Of a stretch of 64,000 nt of DNA, positions 1-13,968 are shown one piece after another. The stretch is taken from NCBI GenBank assembly GCA_023014485.1, contig JAJOZX010003215.1, positions 401,001 through 465,000 of the forward strand. Reading direction: 5' to 3'. The DNA comes from Bathynomus jamesi. Taxonomy: Eukaryota > Arthropoda > Malacostraca > Isopoda > Cirolanidae. Position numbers and translations under genes: made by a program. A model generated the notes under the pieces. The model saw only the letters and a list, made by a program, of their open reading frames with translations, was not told the origin of the DNA and did not search any database. Within the stretch, counting starts at the first letter, position 1; each line of letters opens with the position of its first letter.

Positions 1-579
1 AAATTTTGAAAATTCTGAGTCTTAAATCTGATAGGTTTACAAAAGTAAAAATCATGAAACCCAGTAGCGGAGCGTATGGGGTGCAAGATGTACAAATTCA
101 TAAGTGCCCTAATGATTAACGATATTCAGACCTTTCCACACTGGCCCGAGATAATGCGAAATAGAAAAAAAATATTAAAAGTTCAAATGGATAATTATTG
201 TTTACTTTTCTTCACATTATACAGAAATCATTGACGTGTATTGCGGAGCAGAAAACACGTAAATGAAAGTAAAATTATAATCTTATGTTGCTATTAAGGA
301 AACTAAAGACATTTTCTTTTATTCTGGAGCAGGGCATTCTCTGACTGATCCACATAGAGGGAATCCCCTTAAACGCAGAATTGCAAAACTGTCATAACAG
401 ACTCCATGTGTAATTTCTATTGAAAGACCAACGTAGGGTAAGTTTAAACTTCACACGTCTAAACTGGTGCTTCATTTCTTTGCCATTATTTATTCTTTAA
501 CACATGCTCCCTTTTGTCATCTTGTCACAGATTGATTAGAAATGCATGCATGAGTCAAGAATTTTAAGTACAGTATATA

Positions 580-656
580 CAGGGTGAATAAAAAAGTTCC
601 GATTTTGGGTGAATAAAAAAAGTTACAAAATCGGGCGGAACTTTTTATTCACACTG
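580..656. mobile_element. 77-bp minimal Tc1/mariner-type foldback
   Basis: The ends ACAGGGTGAATAAAAAAGTT and its near-complement (AACTTTTTATTCACACTGT) form a near-complete palindrome, bordered by TA on both sides as expected for a Tc1/mariner target duplication. Almost nothing lies between the two inverted ends, so it cannot code for anything. It looks like an extreme deletion derivative mobilised by another transposase. The resemblance of CAGGGTG to the larger mariner ends in this window is seen directly; the family assignment is inferred. Confidence 0.65.
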
Positions 657-1079
657 TATTATTACATTTTTTTTGTATTTTTTGTATATATGTATTTATT
701 ATAGTATATATAAATTAGGAAATGGGATGTATGTACACAAAAATTATTGCCTTCCATGTACTGAACGTCTGGTAGATTTCTGACAAGTGAAAGCATGGCA
801 TTAGATGCCATTTTCTAGAGATTAAAGCAATGTTACATTTTCAGTTTCACTGAAAATTCAAGTTCAGACATAAGAAATTCGATTTGAAAACATTTAGTAT
901 TACTAAAAAATGGATAATTTAACACATGAAAGAAGAATAAAAAAGATATATTTTTCACTTTTATACAGATATACGAGTATATTATAAAAAATCTCATTTT
1001 GCAAGGTTTCAGGTGAGGAGGCAGAAAACAACCAGGATGTAAAGTACAGAAGTTAGTGTAAAGGAGAAAAATCTATTCA

Positions 1080-3140
1080 CACAGGCGTCTTGGTGGACAA
1101 GAGCTCCCCCCTACCACATGGCAAAATTCCACACCTGCGGCGCTTCATACGCCATTCGTGGTGGCCGCCCCCAGACCTTGTCAAAATAAAAGAGACAGAG
1201 TCCCATACTTAAATAGGCTACTTCTAACAAAGTTCCTCCATTCCAACCGACTTGCAGCTACTTATTTTGCATCCACCTTCTTCTCGGACTTCCTCCCCTC
1301 CTTCTACCTTCACAAATACTCTTATACACTCTTACACTCTTTTCACAACTCTGTCATCTTCCATTATTTCAACCTGTCCAAACCACTTTAATACACTTTC
1401 CTAAATTTTCATTTCTACTGACTTCTGAACATTACACCTTTCCAGAACCACACGATTAATTACTCTATTTATCCAACGCACGCCACACATACTTCTCAGG
1501 TTATCCCTCTCAATGCTCCTACTCTTGCCTTCTCTCTTTCATGCCATGTTAAACTTTGGCACCAATACAAAAGTGTCAGTACCGCCTTACGCACCTTCAT
1601 TTAAACATCTCACAACATCTCCATCCAGTCTTCGCTTTCTCACAATCGCTTTCAACGCACCCGCCTCCTTTCTTCCTGGACTCACTCTACTGTTGGCGTC
1701 ATCCGCACTCGTACCCCTTTTGTTCAATACACATCTCAGTCCGTATTTCCTTCTCTCTCTCCAAAATCAATAACTTGCTCGTACCCACATTCATTTTCAA
1801 AACTCTTCTCTAGCACACCACCACAAAACTCTTAACAAACTCTTGTATATCACATTCATTCTGGGCAAATAGCACAGCATCATTCACACACAAGACTCGA
1901 CAGGCCCCACTTATTTCCATCACACATCAAGTTCCATCCCCTCCCTAATGTTCGCACTTTCACCTCTCTCATGACTCCACTCATAAACAGATTGAACAGC
2001 CACGGAGACATCGCACATCCTTGATGCACACCAACACTTACATCAAACCAGTCACTCAGTTCTTTATTTACTCTCACACATGCACTACTTCCATCATAGA
2101 AACTCTTCATTGCATTCATGAGTTTACCGTCAACCACATATATATTTAAGCCCTGTTATAGTGCTTCTCTATTCATTCTATCATACATTTTTTGGAGATC
2201 CATAAGAGCCATGTATACCTTGCAATCCCTTTCACATGCTTTCTCAATCACTTGTCTCACTGCAAACATTTGATCCACACAGCCTTTTCCATCTCGGAAG
2301 CCTCCTTGCTCATCACTCACTAAGCATTCTGTAATGCAGGGAACTCTTTCTATCACTATCCTACTATACACCTTCCCCATCAAACAACAGATTTATGCCT
2401 CTGTAATTCTTACATTCACTACTTTCACTTTTTATTTTATACAATGGAACAATTATTGCTTTCTTCCAGTCTTCAGGCACATTCCTATTTGTCCATGCAT
2501 TCTGACGTATGCACCACAACCACTCCAACCCTTTCAACTCACCATACTTAATCATTTCCTCATATATTCCATCCACACCTGCCGCTTTCACTTCATCCAT
2601 GGTTATGTTCTAAGGCATTCTGTCACGTGTCCTCCTGACACCGCCAAATCCACAATATTTATAGTTGCGCTCCACTCATCTCTTCCACCCATCAAACCCT
2701 TGAAATATGTTTCTTCCGTCTATTCCGTAGATCTGCATCTGCTGTGATCATTCTTCCACTTTCATCTCTTACTCTCAAACTTTCTTTCTTAGTTTCATTC
2801 CTGCACTTCCACACTTCCTTCCAGAACAACATTCTATTCTCGATATAATTTTCATTCATTCTCCTTCCAAATTCTTTATTTACTCTGTTTTTTCTGCCAC
2901 ACAAGTCTCGTCACACTTGTCTCGCTCTCTTCATATACCCTCTTTCTCCTTTGACTTTCTTCTCTATCAAAATTACTGCGCACACACAACATCCATTTCC
3001 TCTTTATTCTCCACCGCTGATGCAACCTTGGCATTCCACCACGCTGTTGCCCTCTTCTTCGCACTTGTTTTTGCAACTCCACACACATTCCTTGCATTCC
3101 TAATCAGACCTCTCATCTATGTAATATATGTGTAGTGTAA
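1080..3140 (-). mobile_element. Decayed non-LTR retrotransposon (LINE), reverse transcriptase region
   Basis: On the minus strand, pieces of a LINE reverse transcriptase follow one another in domain order but in shifting frames. They are an early palm segment with PEDWKKAIIVPLYK and NYRGINLL (about 2600-2364), the segment LVSDEQGGFRDGKGCVDQ with ALMDLQKMYDR, where the usual FAKAYD-like motif has changed (about 2383-2156), and GVHQGCAMSPWLFNLFM (about 2060-1960). A basic linker typical of the region before the RT lies at 2900-2700, and a decayed C-terminal part runs to about 1080. Frame changes and stops show it is dead. I see no endonuclease domain and no clear 3' tail. The clade was not assigned. 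Confidence 0.8.
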
Positions 3141-3149
3141 AATAATGAA

Positions 3150-3660
3150 AAATAATGGCGTTGGTAGCTTTTAAAAAACAACTTCTGACCGACGCGACGG
3201 GACGAATTCTCGAGAGGTCGAGAGGTTTTTTGAATGCAAAATTTGTCGACGCAAGTGTTTGGACCTTCGCTAACAAAGACGGCGAAACCTAACCTATCGG
3301 ATGTGATCTAATCTAACAAAACCAAACTTAACCTAAATATAGCTAACTTGCATTTACAAAGACAATTATTAGAAGTTTCGTAGGCGATAAAATTCAAATA
3401 AAATATTTCTCATATTTCTCGGAGTCATTTTGAGATAAATTCTATTGAAGATTTTTGTTCTGTCGTTTAAAGCATAATATTCCCATAATAATTCTTGACG
3501 TTCGTCCAACATTTGTAAGTAAGTTCTCATTTAGTAGAATTTCTTTTTAAATTCTAATTTGTTTTCTTTTCTGACATTTTCTTCATTGAAACTAACTAAA
3601 ATTCCTTAACTTACTGCAAAGATAGATTAGGACATTTGGGTAAATTTTTTCAAAATGTCA
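3150..3660. other. AT-rich stretch without recognisable gene
   Basis: I see no coding signal or clear repeat here, apart from a short run of AACCTAA-type motifs near 3285-3350. The missing last exon of the DNAJA gene would be on the minus strand somewhere left of 4169, but I could not recognise it here. Confidence 0.5.
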
Positions 3661-3679
3661 TAGAGAACGTTTTTCTGTA

Positions 3680-4078
3680 CAGGGTGTCCCGTAAGTCTGG
3701 ACCCATAGGGAAAAATAATAAAATTACAAAATAGTCCAAAAATTTATTACATAATCTGTTCAAAGTGTCCGCCGTTGTGTCGCACACATAGTTGAAGACG
3801 CAATCTCAACTGCGACAGAACTTTCTGAATCACAGTCGCAGAAATTTCTTGACACGCCTCCACAATGCGTGCTTTAAGGTGGAAAATGTTCTGAAGTTTG
3901 ACCTCGTACACTTTGGCTTTCAAGTGGCCCCACAAATAAAACTCCAGCGGAGTAAGATCAATAAAAAAAAATAAAAATAATAATAAAAATAATAAAAAAA
4001 TATATTATAAATAAATTTTTGGACTATTTTGTAATTTTATTATTTTTCCCTATGGGTCCAGACTTACGGGACACCCTG
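3680..4078. mobile_element. Internally deleted mariner (copy A), carries transposase C-terminus on minus strand
   Basis: The perfect ends CAGGGTGTCCCGTAAGTCTG and its complement are flanked by TA duplications at 3678-3679 and 4079-4080. On the minus strand, 3935-3747 encodes the end of a mariner transposase, with [18 protein letters not shown] residues at its start and a terminal [10 protein letters not shown]. The rest of the transposase is gone, and an A/T-rich run joins the two ends. It is nearly identical to the copy at 8146-8513, so both derive from one recently mobilised deletion derivative. It cannot make its own transposase. Confidence 0.9.
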
Positions 4079-4168
4079 TATATCAAATGATAGTCAATTT
4101 AAATACCTAACTGGATAAGACTTTTGAAATGATATAAAAAATATATAAAAATAAATCTTAATTCTCAC

Positions 4169-4354
4169 TTTGAACGAGATGAATAAATCTCCTCTTTCGT
4201 AAGGATTTCTGTAGAAGGGGAAACCTTCCGCTTTAATCATTTTTTGGTCTTCAGGCTTAATGACGGTTCCTGGTGGAGAACCGATGACGAGAGTTCTTCC
4301 ATCTAGCGCTCGAATACCTTGTTTGAAACCGCACAAAGCTTCTACCAGAGAGAG
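4169..4354 (-). CDS. DNAJA: DNAJA exon 5: C-terminal domain II
   Basis: A TATTTTAG acceptor precedes 62 codons starting [20 protein letters not shown] and continuing with [19 protein letters not shown] and the end of the domain, GDLFISFK. It ends at an AAA|GTGAGA donor, so at least one more coding exon should follow. The LVEALCGF motif is diagnostic for the DNAJA family. Confidence 0.95.
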
Positions 4355-7300
4355 CTAAAATATATAAGCAAAATTATTATGGAATATTATGTGGTATTAT
4401 GGGTACTGCTTATTGTAGCCTACTCATGTTGTTATTTGTATACTCTAATTAGTTTTAGTAATTTTTTTAGCGGTAAATTCATTACATGGACATTGTTTTT
4501 GTCCACTGTTCTCTAATAACAAGAGGCACAAGTTTTACTGAATGATGTGATATGCAAATGTTTAATTGAAAAAATAGTCTGAATAAAATAAAGATATATG
4601 TGTCCAATTTCTGTTGGTGTTACTTGACTATCATTTGTTTAATGCCTTTTTAAATACTTGGTAAGGTACAGGAGAAGGGCGGCCGACTTAGCAATGCTTT
4701 CCACAGTATACGACAAGAGATCGTAACTAGGCTGCTTATACTACAGGGTGTTTATAAAGTCCCTATCTATTTCAGTGAAAACGTAGCAAAAAGGGTAAAA
4801 TTCAATAACAATATAATAGAAGGCATACATTTAATGAATACTTAAGCATATGATTGTATATGAGCACCATCAGTATCTCTCTAGAGTTCGAATCTGTCAG
4901 CAGCATTGCGGAACACATTTTGGAACATGACAGGGGTTACTTTTGTAACTGATGTTACGATACGAGCACGTAAATCTTGCAGATCTGTAACCCTCGTTTG
5001 ATAGACATTTTATTTGATAAAGCCCCATGCAAAGAAATCCAAGGGCGTTAGGTCAGGAGATCGAGCCGCCCAAGGCCTGTTGCCTCCACGTCCGATCCAC
5101 CGATTTGGAAATCGTTCATTTAGGTACTCCCGAACAATGTTTGCGTAATGACAAGGTGCCCCAGCTTGTTGAAAGACGACGGTGTTTAAAATGCCATCTG
5201 AATGAAGCTGGGACATTTACGTGCTCGTATCGTAACAGCATTACATAAATAACCCCTGTCATGCTCCAAAATGTGTCCCGCAATGCTGCTGACAGATTCG
5301 AACTCTGTAGAGATACTGATGGTGCTCATGTACAATCATATGCTTAAGTATTCATTAAATGTATGCCTTCTATTATATTGTTATTTAATTTTACTCTTTT
5401 TGCTACGTTTTCACTGAAATAGATATGGACTTTATAAACACCCTGTATTTACGGAAATACAAACTAAACAATATTTAATACTCACTTTTAGAGTAGCAAA
5501 AAGATCCGAATTCACTCTGACATACGCTGGATGTTCTTCTTGATGAATAATTACAACAACATCACCTTTATCAGGAGTTGTTTGATCCCCCTCTCCGGAT
5601 AAAACGATTTTTGAGCCATTTTTTAATCCTCTTTCAATATTAACCTGTAAGAGGAGAAATAACCATTGTGTATATTCCAACGGGATAGTATCGGATATAA
5701 AGTATAAAGCTATTTTCCTTCCTCTGATTGGTAAGCCTTTGGAAGAAATGAAACATGGTTCCTTGTTGGGCAATTCATAATCCCTAACCCAGCGTTCTGC
5801 ATACACATTATGAGAGATGTACATTGTACAGGCCCCGCTTCGTAGGGAGAGACTTTTGTAAAGTGACAGGCATTTTCAGACGCCATTCCGTTAAGATTTC
5901 GTTAGACAGGGGTCGGTCGATCACCAAGCATTTCTGAGTTGATCACAAGGTAGAAATGGGCATTTCCCCAAAATTGTAAAAAAATTCTACTTGTATATAA
6001 AAAAAGAATAAAAAAAATATCATCGCAAATGCATGCAACGATTCTAAAGTAGGGAACTTGTCCGCCCCTATATGAGTAGGCTTCTTATGTGTCGGATAGC
6101 TCAACCCACACAGGTCAACTTGATCGGGTGGAATCAAAGGCTTTTTTGTTCTTCTGAACTTTCTAACTGCATGCCTCGTCCTTTAAGGAGAGCACGCAGT
6201 ACCAGACTTTCGACACATTCTCATCCCTTTTCTGTCCAACTCTCTAACGCAAGAGTCAATCGATATTCTGTCTTTCATCTACTCAACCGGTCAACTTTGG
6301 AACAACCTTTCTCACCCTGTCTGTGACCTCCAATCTTTCAAACGTAGAGTGTTTAGGCACCTCGAAAACTTTAGACCTTGATTTCCGCTCTCTTCTTCTC
6401 TATTAAGGGAGGGGGGTGCATTTTTGCGGGCGTTCACCCTTAGGCCCTCTTTCTTGCAGAAAAAAAATAAGCTGTGCTTTTTCGCATCTGCATAATGCAT
6501 ATTTAATGCATTAAATCATATTTAATAATCGTTTTAGTTCCTACAGACATGGCCTGCCGCCTTCCAGAGAGAAATTACTTTTGAAGAGAGTCTAACCTAT
6601 CATAGTCCCCGGGTTGACAAGCTTTATAACTGGAAAGAATTTACGTAGAAATTCGTAATGGGTAGCAATCGAAAGAAGATAAAACACCTTTTCAGGGACT
6701 TTGATTAAGAAATGAGAGTTTAACTCTAGGAAACTGCGAAAATTAAGAACGTTTAAAATGCCAAAACCACCCTACAGTTTGGGCCTCGTTGGTACACAAA
6801 CTTAAGTAACAAAAATTATATATCAGTAACATAAGATAAGGCGTTCATCTAACATATTCTGAAAGCCAAAATACTTGTCAATTACGAAACTAAAACTCAA
6901 GCTTTAAAAATCCACAAACTCCACCATTTCGTTCACCCCTTTGTTGGTAAGCAGCTAAAGATGATGACGTTTTGGTCCTGGCCAAAGTTTAAAAATAGAT
7001 CAGTTCCCTAGAAAGATTGGACATCCTGCGTTAGAATATATGTGTATATATATAGGCCTACAATGAGATAAAATTGTATTCCATGGTATTTTGGAGGGGT
7101 TTCTAGACTATTTATATATAACATTTATTATAACTGTACTAGATAATATCTCGCATCTAGACGTGAGATATTTTACGCAGGAAAAGGAAAGCAGGAGTAG
7201 CGATGTTTCACTCCAATCACTGGAGCATTCTCAAGCTTTATTAACAGAAAAAACAAAAAGGTCTTTTATATACTCTTAAAAAGCTTAAAAAGTGGGAAGG

Positions 7301-7385
7301 GAGAGAGGGGGGTCTCGGGAGGTCAGGAAGTTGGGTGTGGTCACAAATGGTTAAAAAAGGTAGCCCAGGTATGAGTATAATAATA

Positions 7386-7427
<42 letters not shown>

Positions 7428-10400
7428 TTAATATTAGATAAGATTATGAAAAATCAGTAAACAATATTAAGACAGACTTAATATGGTTTCTTCTTATATA
7501 CTGTATGTGTCACAACAAATAGCGTAGCTCCTCTAGTTTTTACTTTTTAACCAATGTGGATACTTTATGCCAACCACTGTACGCTATTACAAACATGACG
7601 TCATCGGTAAGGGGGTATCGTATAGAGCAGGCAAGCTGTTTTTGCCATCAAGTGAAACTAAATGTAGAGACGAAAGTTTGCAAAAACAAAAAACCTCATT
7701 CATATGGCTGACGGGAGCGGAGAAAGAAAACGCACGTCTCTTTACAGAATTTAGTTAACTGTTTTCCTTAAATATATTAAAGTAAGTCGCCTCCATGTTG
7801 TATTCATGTAAATAAACAAAAACGAACACCATATTTTATTAACCAGTTTCCTAACGTTTTGTCTGGTAGATTCGGAAAACGTCCTTCAACTTCAAGAGAT
7901 CATTGAAACGGATAAGAACTACTAATTTGGTTCTAGCTTCTAGAAATTTAATTTAGAACGTTCAATACTAGAAATGATTCACATAATTTTATCGGTGGTT
8001 TATACCAATGGTTCCCAACCTCGGGTCGCGAAGAGTCACTATATTCACTGAATCTGTCTTTAAATCTTTAAAATCTTAACACACTTTGGCATTTATTTCT
8101 GCATATCTGCACTTTAAATTAATGCGATAATGAAATATCGTTCTACAGGGTGTCCCGTAAGTCTGGACCCATAGGGAAAAATAATAAAATTACAAAATAG
8201 TCCAAAAATTTATTACATAATCTGTTCAAAGTGTCCGCCGTTGTGTCGCACACATAGTTGAAGACGCAATCTCCACTGCGACAGCACTTTCTGAATCACA
8301 GTCGCAGAAATTTCTTGACACGCCTCCACAATGCGTGCTTTAAGGTGGAAAATGTTCTGAAGTTTGACCTCGTACACTTTGGCTTTCAAGTGGCCCCACA
8401 AATAAAAACATAATAAAAAATAATAAAAAAATAATAATAATAAAATAATAATAATAACATAATAAAAAAATATATTATAAATCCCTATGGGTCCAGACTT
8501 ACGGGACACCCTGTATAATATATTACAGAAATATTCTGAGTTTGAATTTGTCCAATTACTTCTCAACTGGACCCATTGCCATTCTCATTCCCAGACCGGA
8601 AGTGGTAATGCTCAAATGAAAATGTAAGATTTGGAAAACGTTTCTGATTTGAAGAAAGGTAAAAAGAAGGTGGCGCAATTGCGGGCCCGAGGGGTAGTTT
8701 ATATGAAAAATTTATCTTAAAGTGGGAAGTCTTACAATGAGAACGGGAATGGATCGATTTGAGAATTGCCTCCTTTGAGATTCCCACTTCTGATTTCGCA
8801 TTTCTGGATAAAGAATGAAAATGGGAATGACTGCGATTGGAAAGAGACCAACTTATTCATCTTTGAGAAATAATTAGTGTTGAGACTCAGACATAAAAAT
8901 ATAGGCTTAAATAAAATGGAGGTGTAAATGAATAACATAAAATTTATATATAAAAATATGTAATATATGAAACTAAAATTTATTGCTTTGCCATGACATC
9001 ACGCGTGATGTGCATAATGTCATGGCAACGCGCAAGGCATAATCATGACGTCATAAATCAAGCAACAAATGTCGACTGTGCTACGGCCTTTGTTTCACAA
9101 CTCACCTGCAAGCAAAGCCTACCAATATATCTAGTTCGTCTACGCTCGCATTATAACAGTTAAATACTTGTATACAAATAACAGTTAAATACTTGTATAC
9201 AAATAACAGTTAAATACTTGTATACAAACGATTTTGAACAAAAAATTTTAAGTCAGTGAGACTTTAACATTTAGATTTTGAGAGCAGCTTCACGAATTAG
9301 ATCTCATGACCTACGGGTTTTAGATGCCAATCTCACTCTCTTTATGGCTGTGGTATTTTCGTAAATTTATGGACTGACTAACTTTTCCTCGATTTCACAA
9401 AAAGAGTATGAAATTTTGTACAGGCGTGGTGTGCCTACATATAGGTAGGCTTTGAAAGAAGAAGAAGAAGAAAATTCAGTGCTGAAGGAAAATTTGTAAT
9501 ACTCGTACACAACTATTTCCTAATTTTGAATTTCTTCTTAAATTGTTTTATAATCTTTTCTTAGAAACTGTAACTAATTACATACAAACACACTAGGGAA
9601 ATACCTCCAATATTTTTGTCTCCTTCACTGTTCTCCCTCCTTCACAGATTGAGCATCTGTCCGCTGCACAAACCACCCTTCCAGATCCCCCACATTTGGA
9701 GCATGTGCTGTGCATTTCCATCAAATTAGGCCCCATTGGTTGATATGTTTTCTGTAAAAGAAACTTATCATTTCTGGTCTGATATGATTCAAGGTACTGT
9801 TGATAAAATAATTAATAATGGATCTAATAGGAATAAAATATATGAAAAAGTGCCACTGCCACTGGTGACAGAAAATTATTGTGAAAGATTTATAGGAAAG
9901 TAAGAAAAAGTATAATGAAAAGAATAGCTTAGAGTTCATTCATGATAAATGTACACTTATCCAGGGTCCAAGGGGGTAAAAAGAGTAAAGTTTACTAGGC
10001 CCGGACAGCCAAGGGGCCTGGCAGGGCTCAATTAAGAAAATGTTTTAAACCTTTTTTTTGTAGTGTTTTTGTCAACGATGCACGAATGACCTGTCTGAAA
10101 CCATGGGTAGGAGTCAGAGGCAAGGGGGCCGGGCATGAGATTGTGTACCGGGCCCGAGAAAGTGATGCTTGGGCCGTGCATTTATCTTGTGTACCTAATT
10201 ACGTATTAAATATAGTGGAAAATAAAGTATAGCATGAAACACTAGACAACTTACTCTAATCTACACTATGCATTTTTAAGAATTTTTTTTTAATATTTCT
10301 TTATTATATACAAGAAGTCATCATTTCATCGCCGCATCATTTCTTCGCCGATTGTTGGTGCTGCTAATAATAATCAAGGAGTTACAGCAATGGGCAGCAT

Positions 10401-10842
10401 TAGTATGGCCTGACCGCTGTTCTAATTTCTGGCCCTTCTCACTGATGATGGAAGGTAAAATGGACCAGTTGATGAACATAGGCTTATGTTTCAGACATTG
10501 TTCGGTTTTCAAAATTTGGTTTTAAATTGCTTTACTTTAAAAGGACTTGGAATAACTTTTACGGCTTTTATTTCTTTTTTTTCCTATTACAGGAGTGGGG
10601 TTCAAAGTAACCATATATAAACTACTCATCTCGAAGCCTACTTATTTTCATTGATTCTCTGAAGAAAGAGAAAATAATTTATGATTTTTTCGTTTTAATT
10701 TACTTTTATATTTTGTTTTAAGAATAATAAACAATAAGTTATCTCAATTAGAATAAGCTCTTCCTAGTTAGAAATACTATTAGCATTTAAATTTGTGATT
10801 CTTTGTAACTAATTATTTACGTTATAAAAACTAGTAAAAGTT

Positions 10843-10910
<68 letters not shown>

Positions 10911-13885
10911 TCTTGACATACATTTAAAAGTTAAATTAATTGTACGCTCAAATCACTAAAGGTTTAAAGTTACATAAAAGGCTGTCAAAGTGTGGCTAAA
11001 ATAATTAAACTAAAAAGCTTAAGGGCCAAAATATGATGAAATGAATATTGTTTTAAAAGCTGCTTATCCAAATATATAATTATTGAAAGATTAATTTTTA
11101 TTCATGAAAGACTTTTTCTTTGTTTAACATTTAAAATTGTAATTATTAATCATGATAATTTCAAATGCAAAAGTGTACCATATATGTAGTGTATATATAT
11201 GCGAGTGTCATGCAGTATTTTAGAAACTTTCAGATATACTCTTCTATCAGATGTACAGTTCCGGAAAAAAGTTCGCCTAGAAACATAAAGTTTATAAAAA
11301 GAATAAAAATTATTGGTGGGGCCACCAGCTTGACCTTCATGTAAATTGAGACCGACGCACGGAACTTTTACCAAGTTACCGGATAATGGTTTATGGTCAA
11401 GCATATATGTATTAATGATAATGATATTGTTTGCTTTCGTGTGAGATTGTTCTCCAGTACTGTATGACCAGGAAAATCTTAATAGTATGAATGATGTACA
11501 GTCTATTTAAAAAGTCTATTAGTGAAACGCCATGTTTCTTACTGATAACTATTGATAAATAACAGCGTTTTACGACAGAACTCTTTGAACTGACTGTACT
11601 GTACACTAGGAAAAATGAGGTGATAGCTGACTGCACCCATCCTTGTCGATAAAGGGATTTATGCGAAAACTGGGCAGGGGTTCCATTCCCTGCATGAAAT
11701 GCAATACATTGCAACATCCAAAATTTCCTTTATATAAACATCAACAAAAATGTATTGGACCCACAAAAATGTTTTAGACATGTAGAGATGAGGCCAGTAG
11801 CGGATCTAGGATTTTCGAAAGGGGGCGGGGAGGGACGGACCTTTACATATTAAAAATTGCGCCAAAATAATGTTTAATTATATATGAATACAGGGTGAGT
11901 CAAAAGTCCCCATACATAGGCAAAAGGGTCATGATAAATATAAATGATTATTTATTTTTTATTTTTTTGCAGGTGATGTGCTAAGATGCCTTTGTCCCGA
12001 GAAGAGCGTATAGAGATCATTCTTCTGGCAGGATCAGGAAGCTGTCGCAAGGTTGCCGAGGATTTTAACAGGAGACACGCCCCCGGCACGCACATCACAC
12101 ACGACACCGTTGCCAAACTCATTGAGAAGTTCAAGAAGACTGGAAGTGTTGCAGACCAACCGGGAAGTGGCCGTCCACGAACAGCCATCGATGAAGGCAC
12201 AGCGACCATGGTGCTGGCAGCGTTCGCAAAGTCCCCAAAAAAAGCACTCGACGGATGTCTGCAGAATGCAGTGTCAGCCAAAGGAGTATTGTCCGCATTA
12301 TGAAAGAGCACAGATGGCAGCCACACAAAATGCAAATGTTGCAGTATCTTAGCGAAGACGACCCGAACAGGCGGCTGGAATTCTGTGAATGGGCAAGAAC
12401 AAAAGTGGACGAAGACACGGAGTTCTCGGCTGGCATCCTGTTTTCAGATGAAGCCAACTTTTATGTTCATGACGAGGTTAATCGTCAAAACGTACGTTAT
12501 TGGAGTGATGACAACCCGCACTACAGTAGATGAGTCCCTCAAAGACGCAAGACGCTGGAAAAGTGATGGTGTGGTGCGGGATATGGGGCAACACAATTGT
12601 TGGCCCTTTTTTCATTGACACCAATCTGAATGCCGAAATGTATCTAAACATGCTGCAAGACACAGTCATGCCGTCCTTGCTGAACGAGGACGGGGGATTT
12701 CCAGCGTACTTTCAGCAAGACGGGACGCCACCCCATTACGGTATCTGCGTGCGCCAGTGGCTGGATCAGCAGTTTCCGGGTCACTGAATTGGCCGCCGTG
12801 GTCCCGTGGAGTGGCCTCCGAGGTCCCCAGACCTCACCCCCCTTGATTTTTACTTGTGGGGGCACTTGAAGGCCATGGTGTACCAGGTGAAATACAAAAC
12901 ACGGACCACCTAAAGCAGTGATGCACAAACCCTGGCCCGCGGGCCAAATGTGTCCCCCACGGGTCTTTTCAATTCAATGAAAAAGTTAGAATATAAGTGA
13001 CCCAATTTATGACTTAGATGGAAAGTAAGTAGGCTAATACATTTAGTTATTTTCTTCGCTTGGCCCTCACATCAAAAAAGTTTGTGCACCACTGACCTAA
13101 AGGAACGCATTCGTGATGCGTGTGCACGCATAACACCAGACGTGTTAACGCGCGTTTGCCATGACTGAGAGGAACGCATCTGTATGTGCATTCAGTGTAA
13201 TGGTGCCCACATAGAGCATATTTTGTGACTTACGAGTGATTGCATAATAAAGTGACCATTTTGCCTATGTATGGAGACTTTTGACTCACCCTGTATAATT
13301 ACATACACTGGAATTAAAAATACATATGTTAACCCTTTAAGCACCAGCAAGCAAATTTTTAGCGTTTACTAAAATGTAGTTAAAGACCCGGTTTCTGGTA
13401 GTAAATATTCCAATTTGATTGACGTTATCTAATATTTGAATCAGTCATTTAGAGAGAGGAAGATCGTGAATGTGAATACTACGCAAAGGGTTTATAAGCA
13501 CATTAATTTTGTCTACAAATGCTTACAACCATTAATAAATAAATATGTAAAGCTGGAAAGCATAATTTAATTGAGTATACGAAGGGAAATATTATTTTTA
13601 TACAGTTTCTAAAAATAAAATTGAAAGGTAAGTTGCCAGGTATTTACGAGGGTGCTGTTCATTTTTTATAATTTAAAAAAGTATGTACTTTTTTGCTTTT
13701 AGAAATTTAAAAAAAATATAAAAAATAAAGCATTTGGAAGGGGCGCCAAGATTGACCAAAAGGGGCGCCAAATTGACCAAAGGGCCCCGTAAATCTGCTA
13801 GTGGATGAGGCTCCATTCCAAGAAAACAACTACTGTATATAAATTATGAAATTCCTGAACAATAATATAAAAAGCTTATAAACCG

Positions 13886-13968
<83 letters not shown>

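Larger units (their letters stand above)
11891..13293 (+). mobile_element. Full-length but inactive DD41D mariner
   Basis: The ends CAGGGTGAGTCAAAAGTCCC and the complementary GACTTTTGACTCACCCTG are flanked by TA. The length (1.4 kb including a 179-bp nested insertion and its 8-bp duplication) is normal for Tc1/mariner. The transposase gene inside is broken. It sits in DNAJA intron 2. Confidence 0.92.

Noticed and set aside
1158..1813. Plus-strand open frames of about 80 codons
   Set aside because: They are antisense to a decayed LINE and show no family resemblance.
5432..5824. 130-codon frame starting [12 protein letters not shown] around DNAJA exon 4
   Set aside because: Only 5644-5486 has family similarity and splice borders; the rest is intron read through.
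10321..10512. Minus-strand 63-codon frame in intron 2 considered as an exon
   Set aside because: It has no family similarity, and the DNAJA reading frame is already complete from exon 2 to exon 3.
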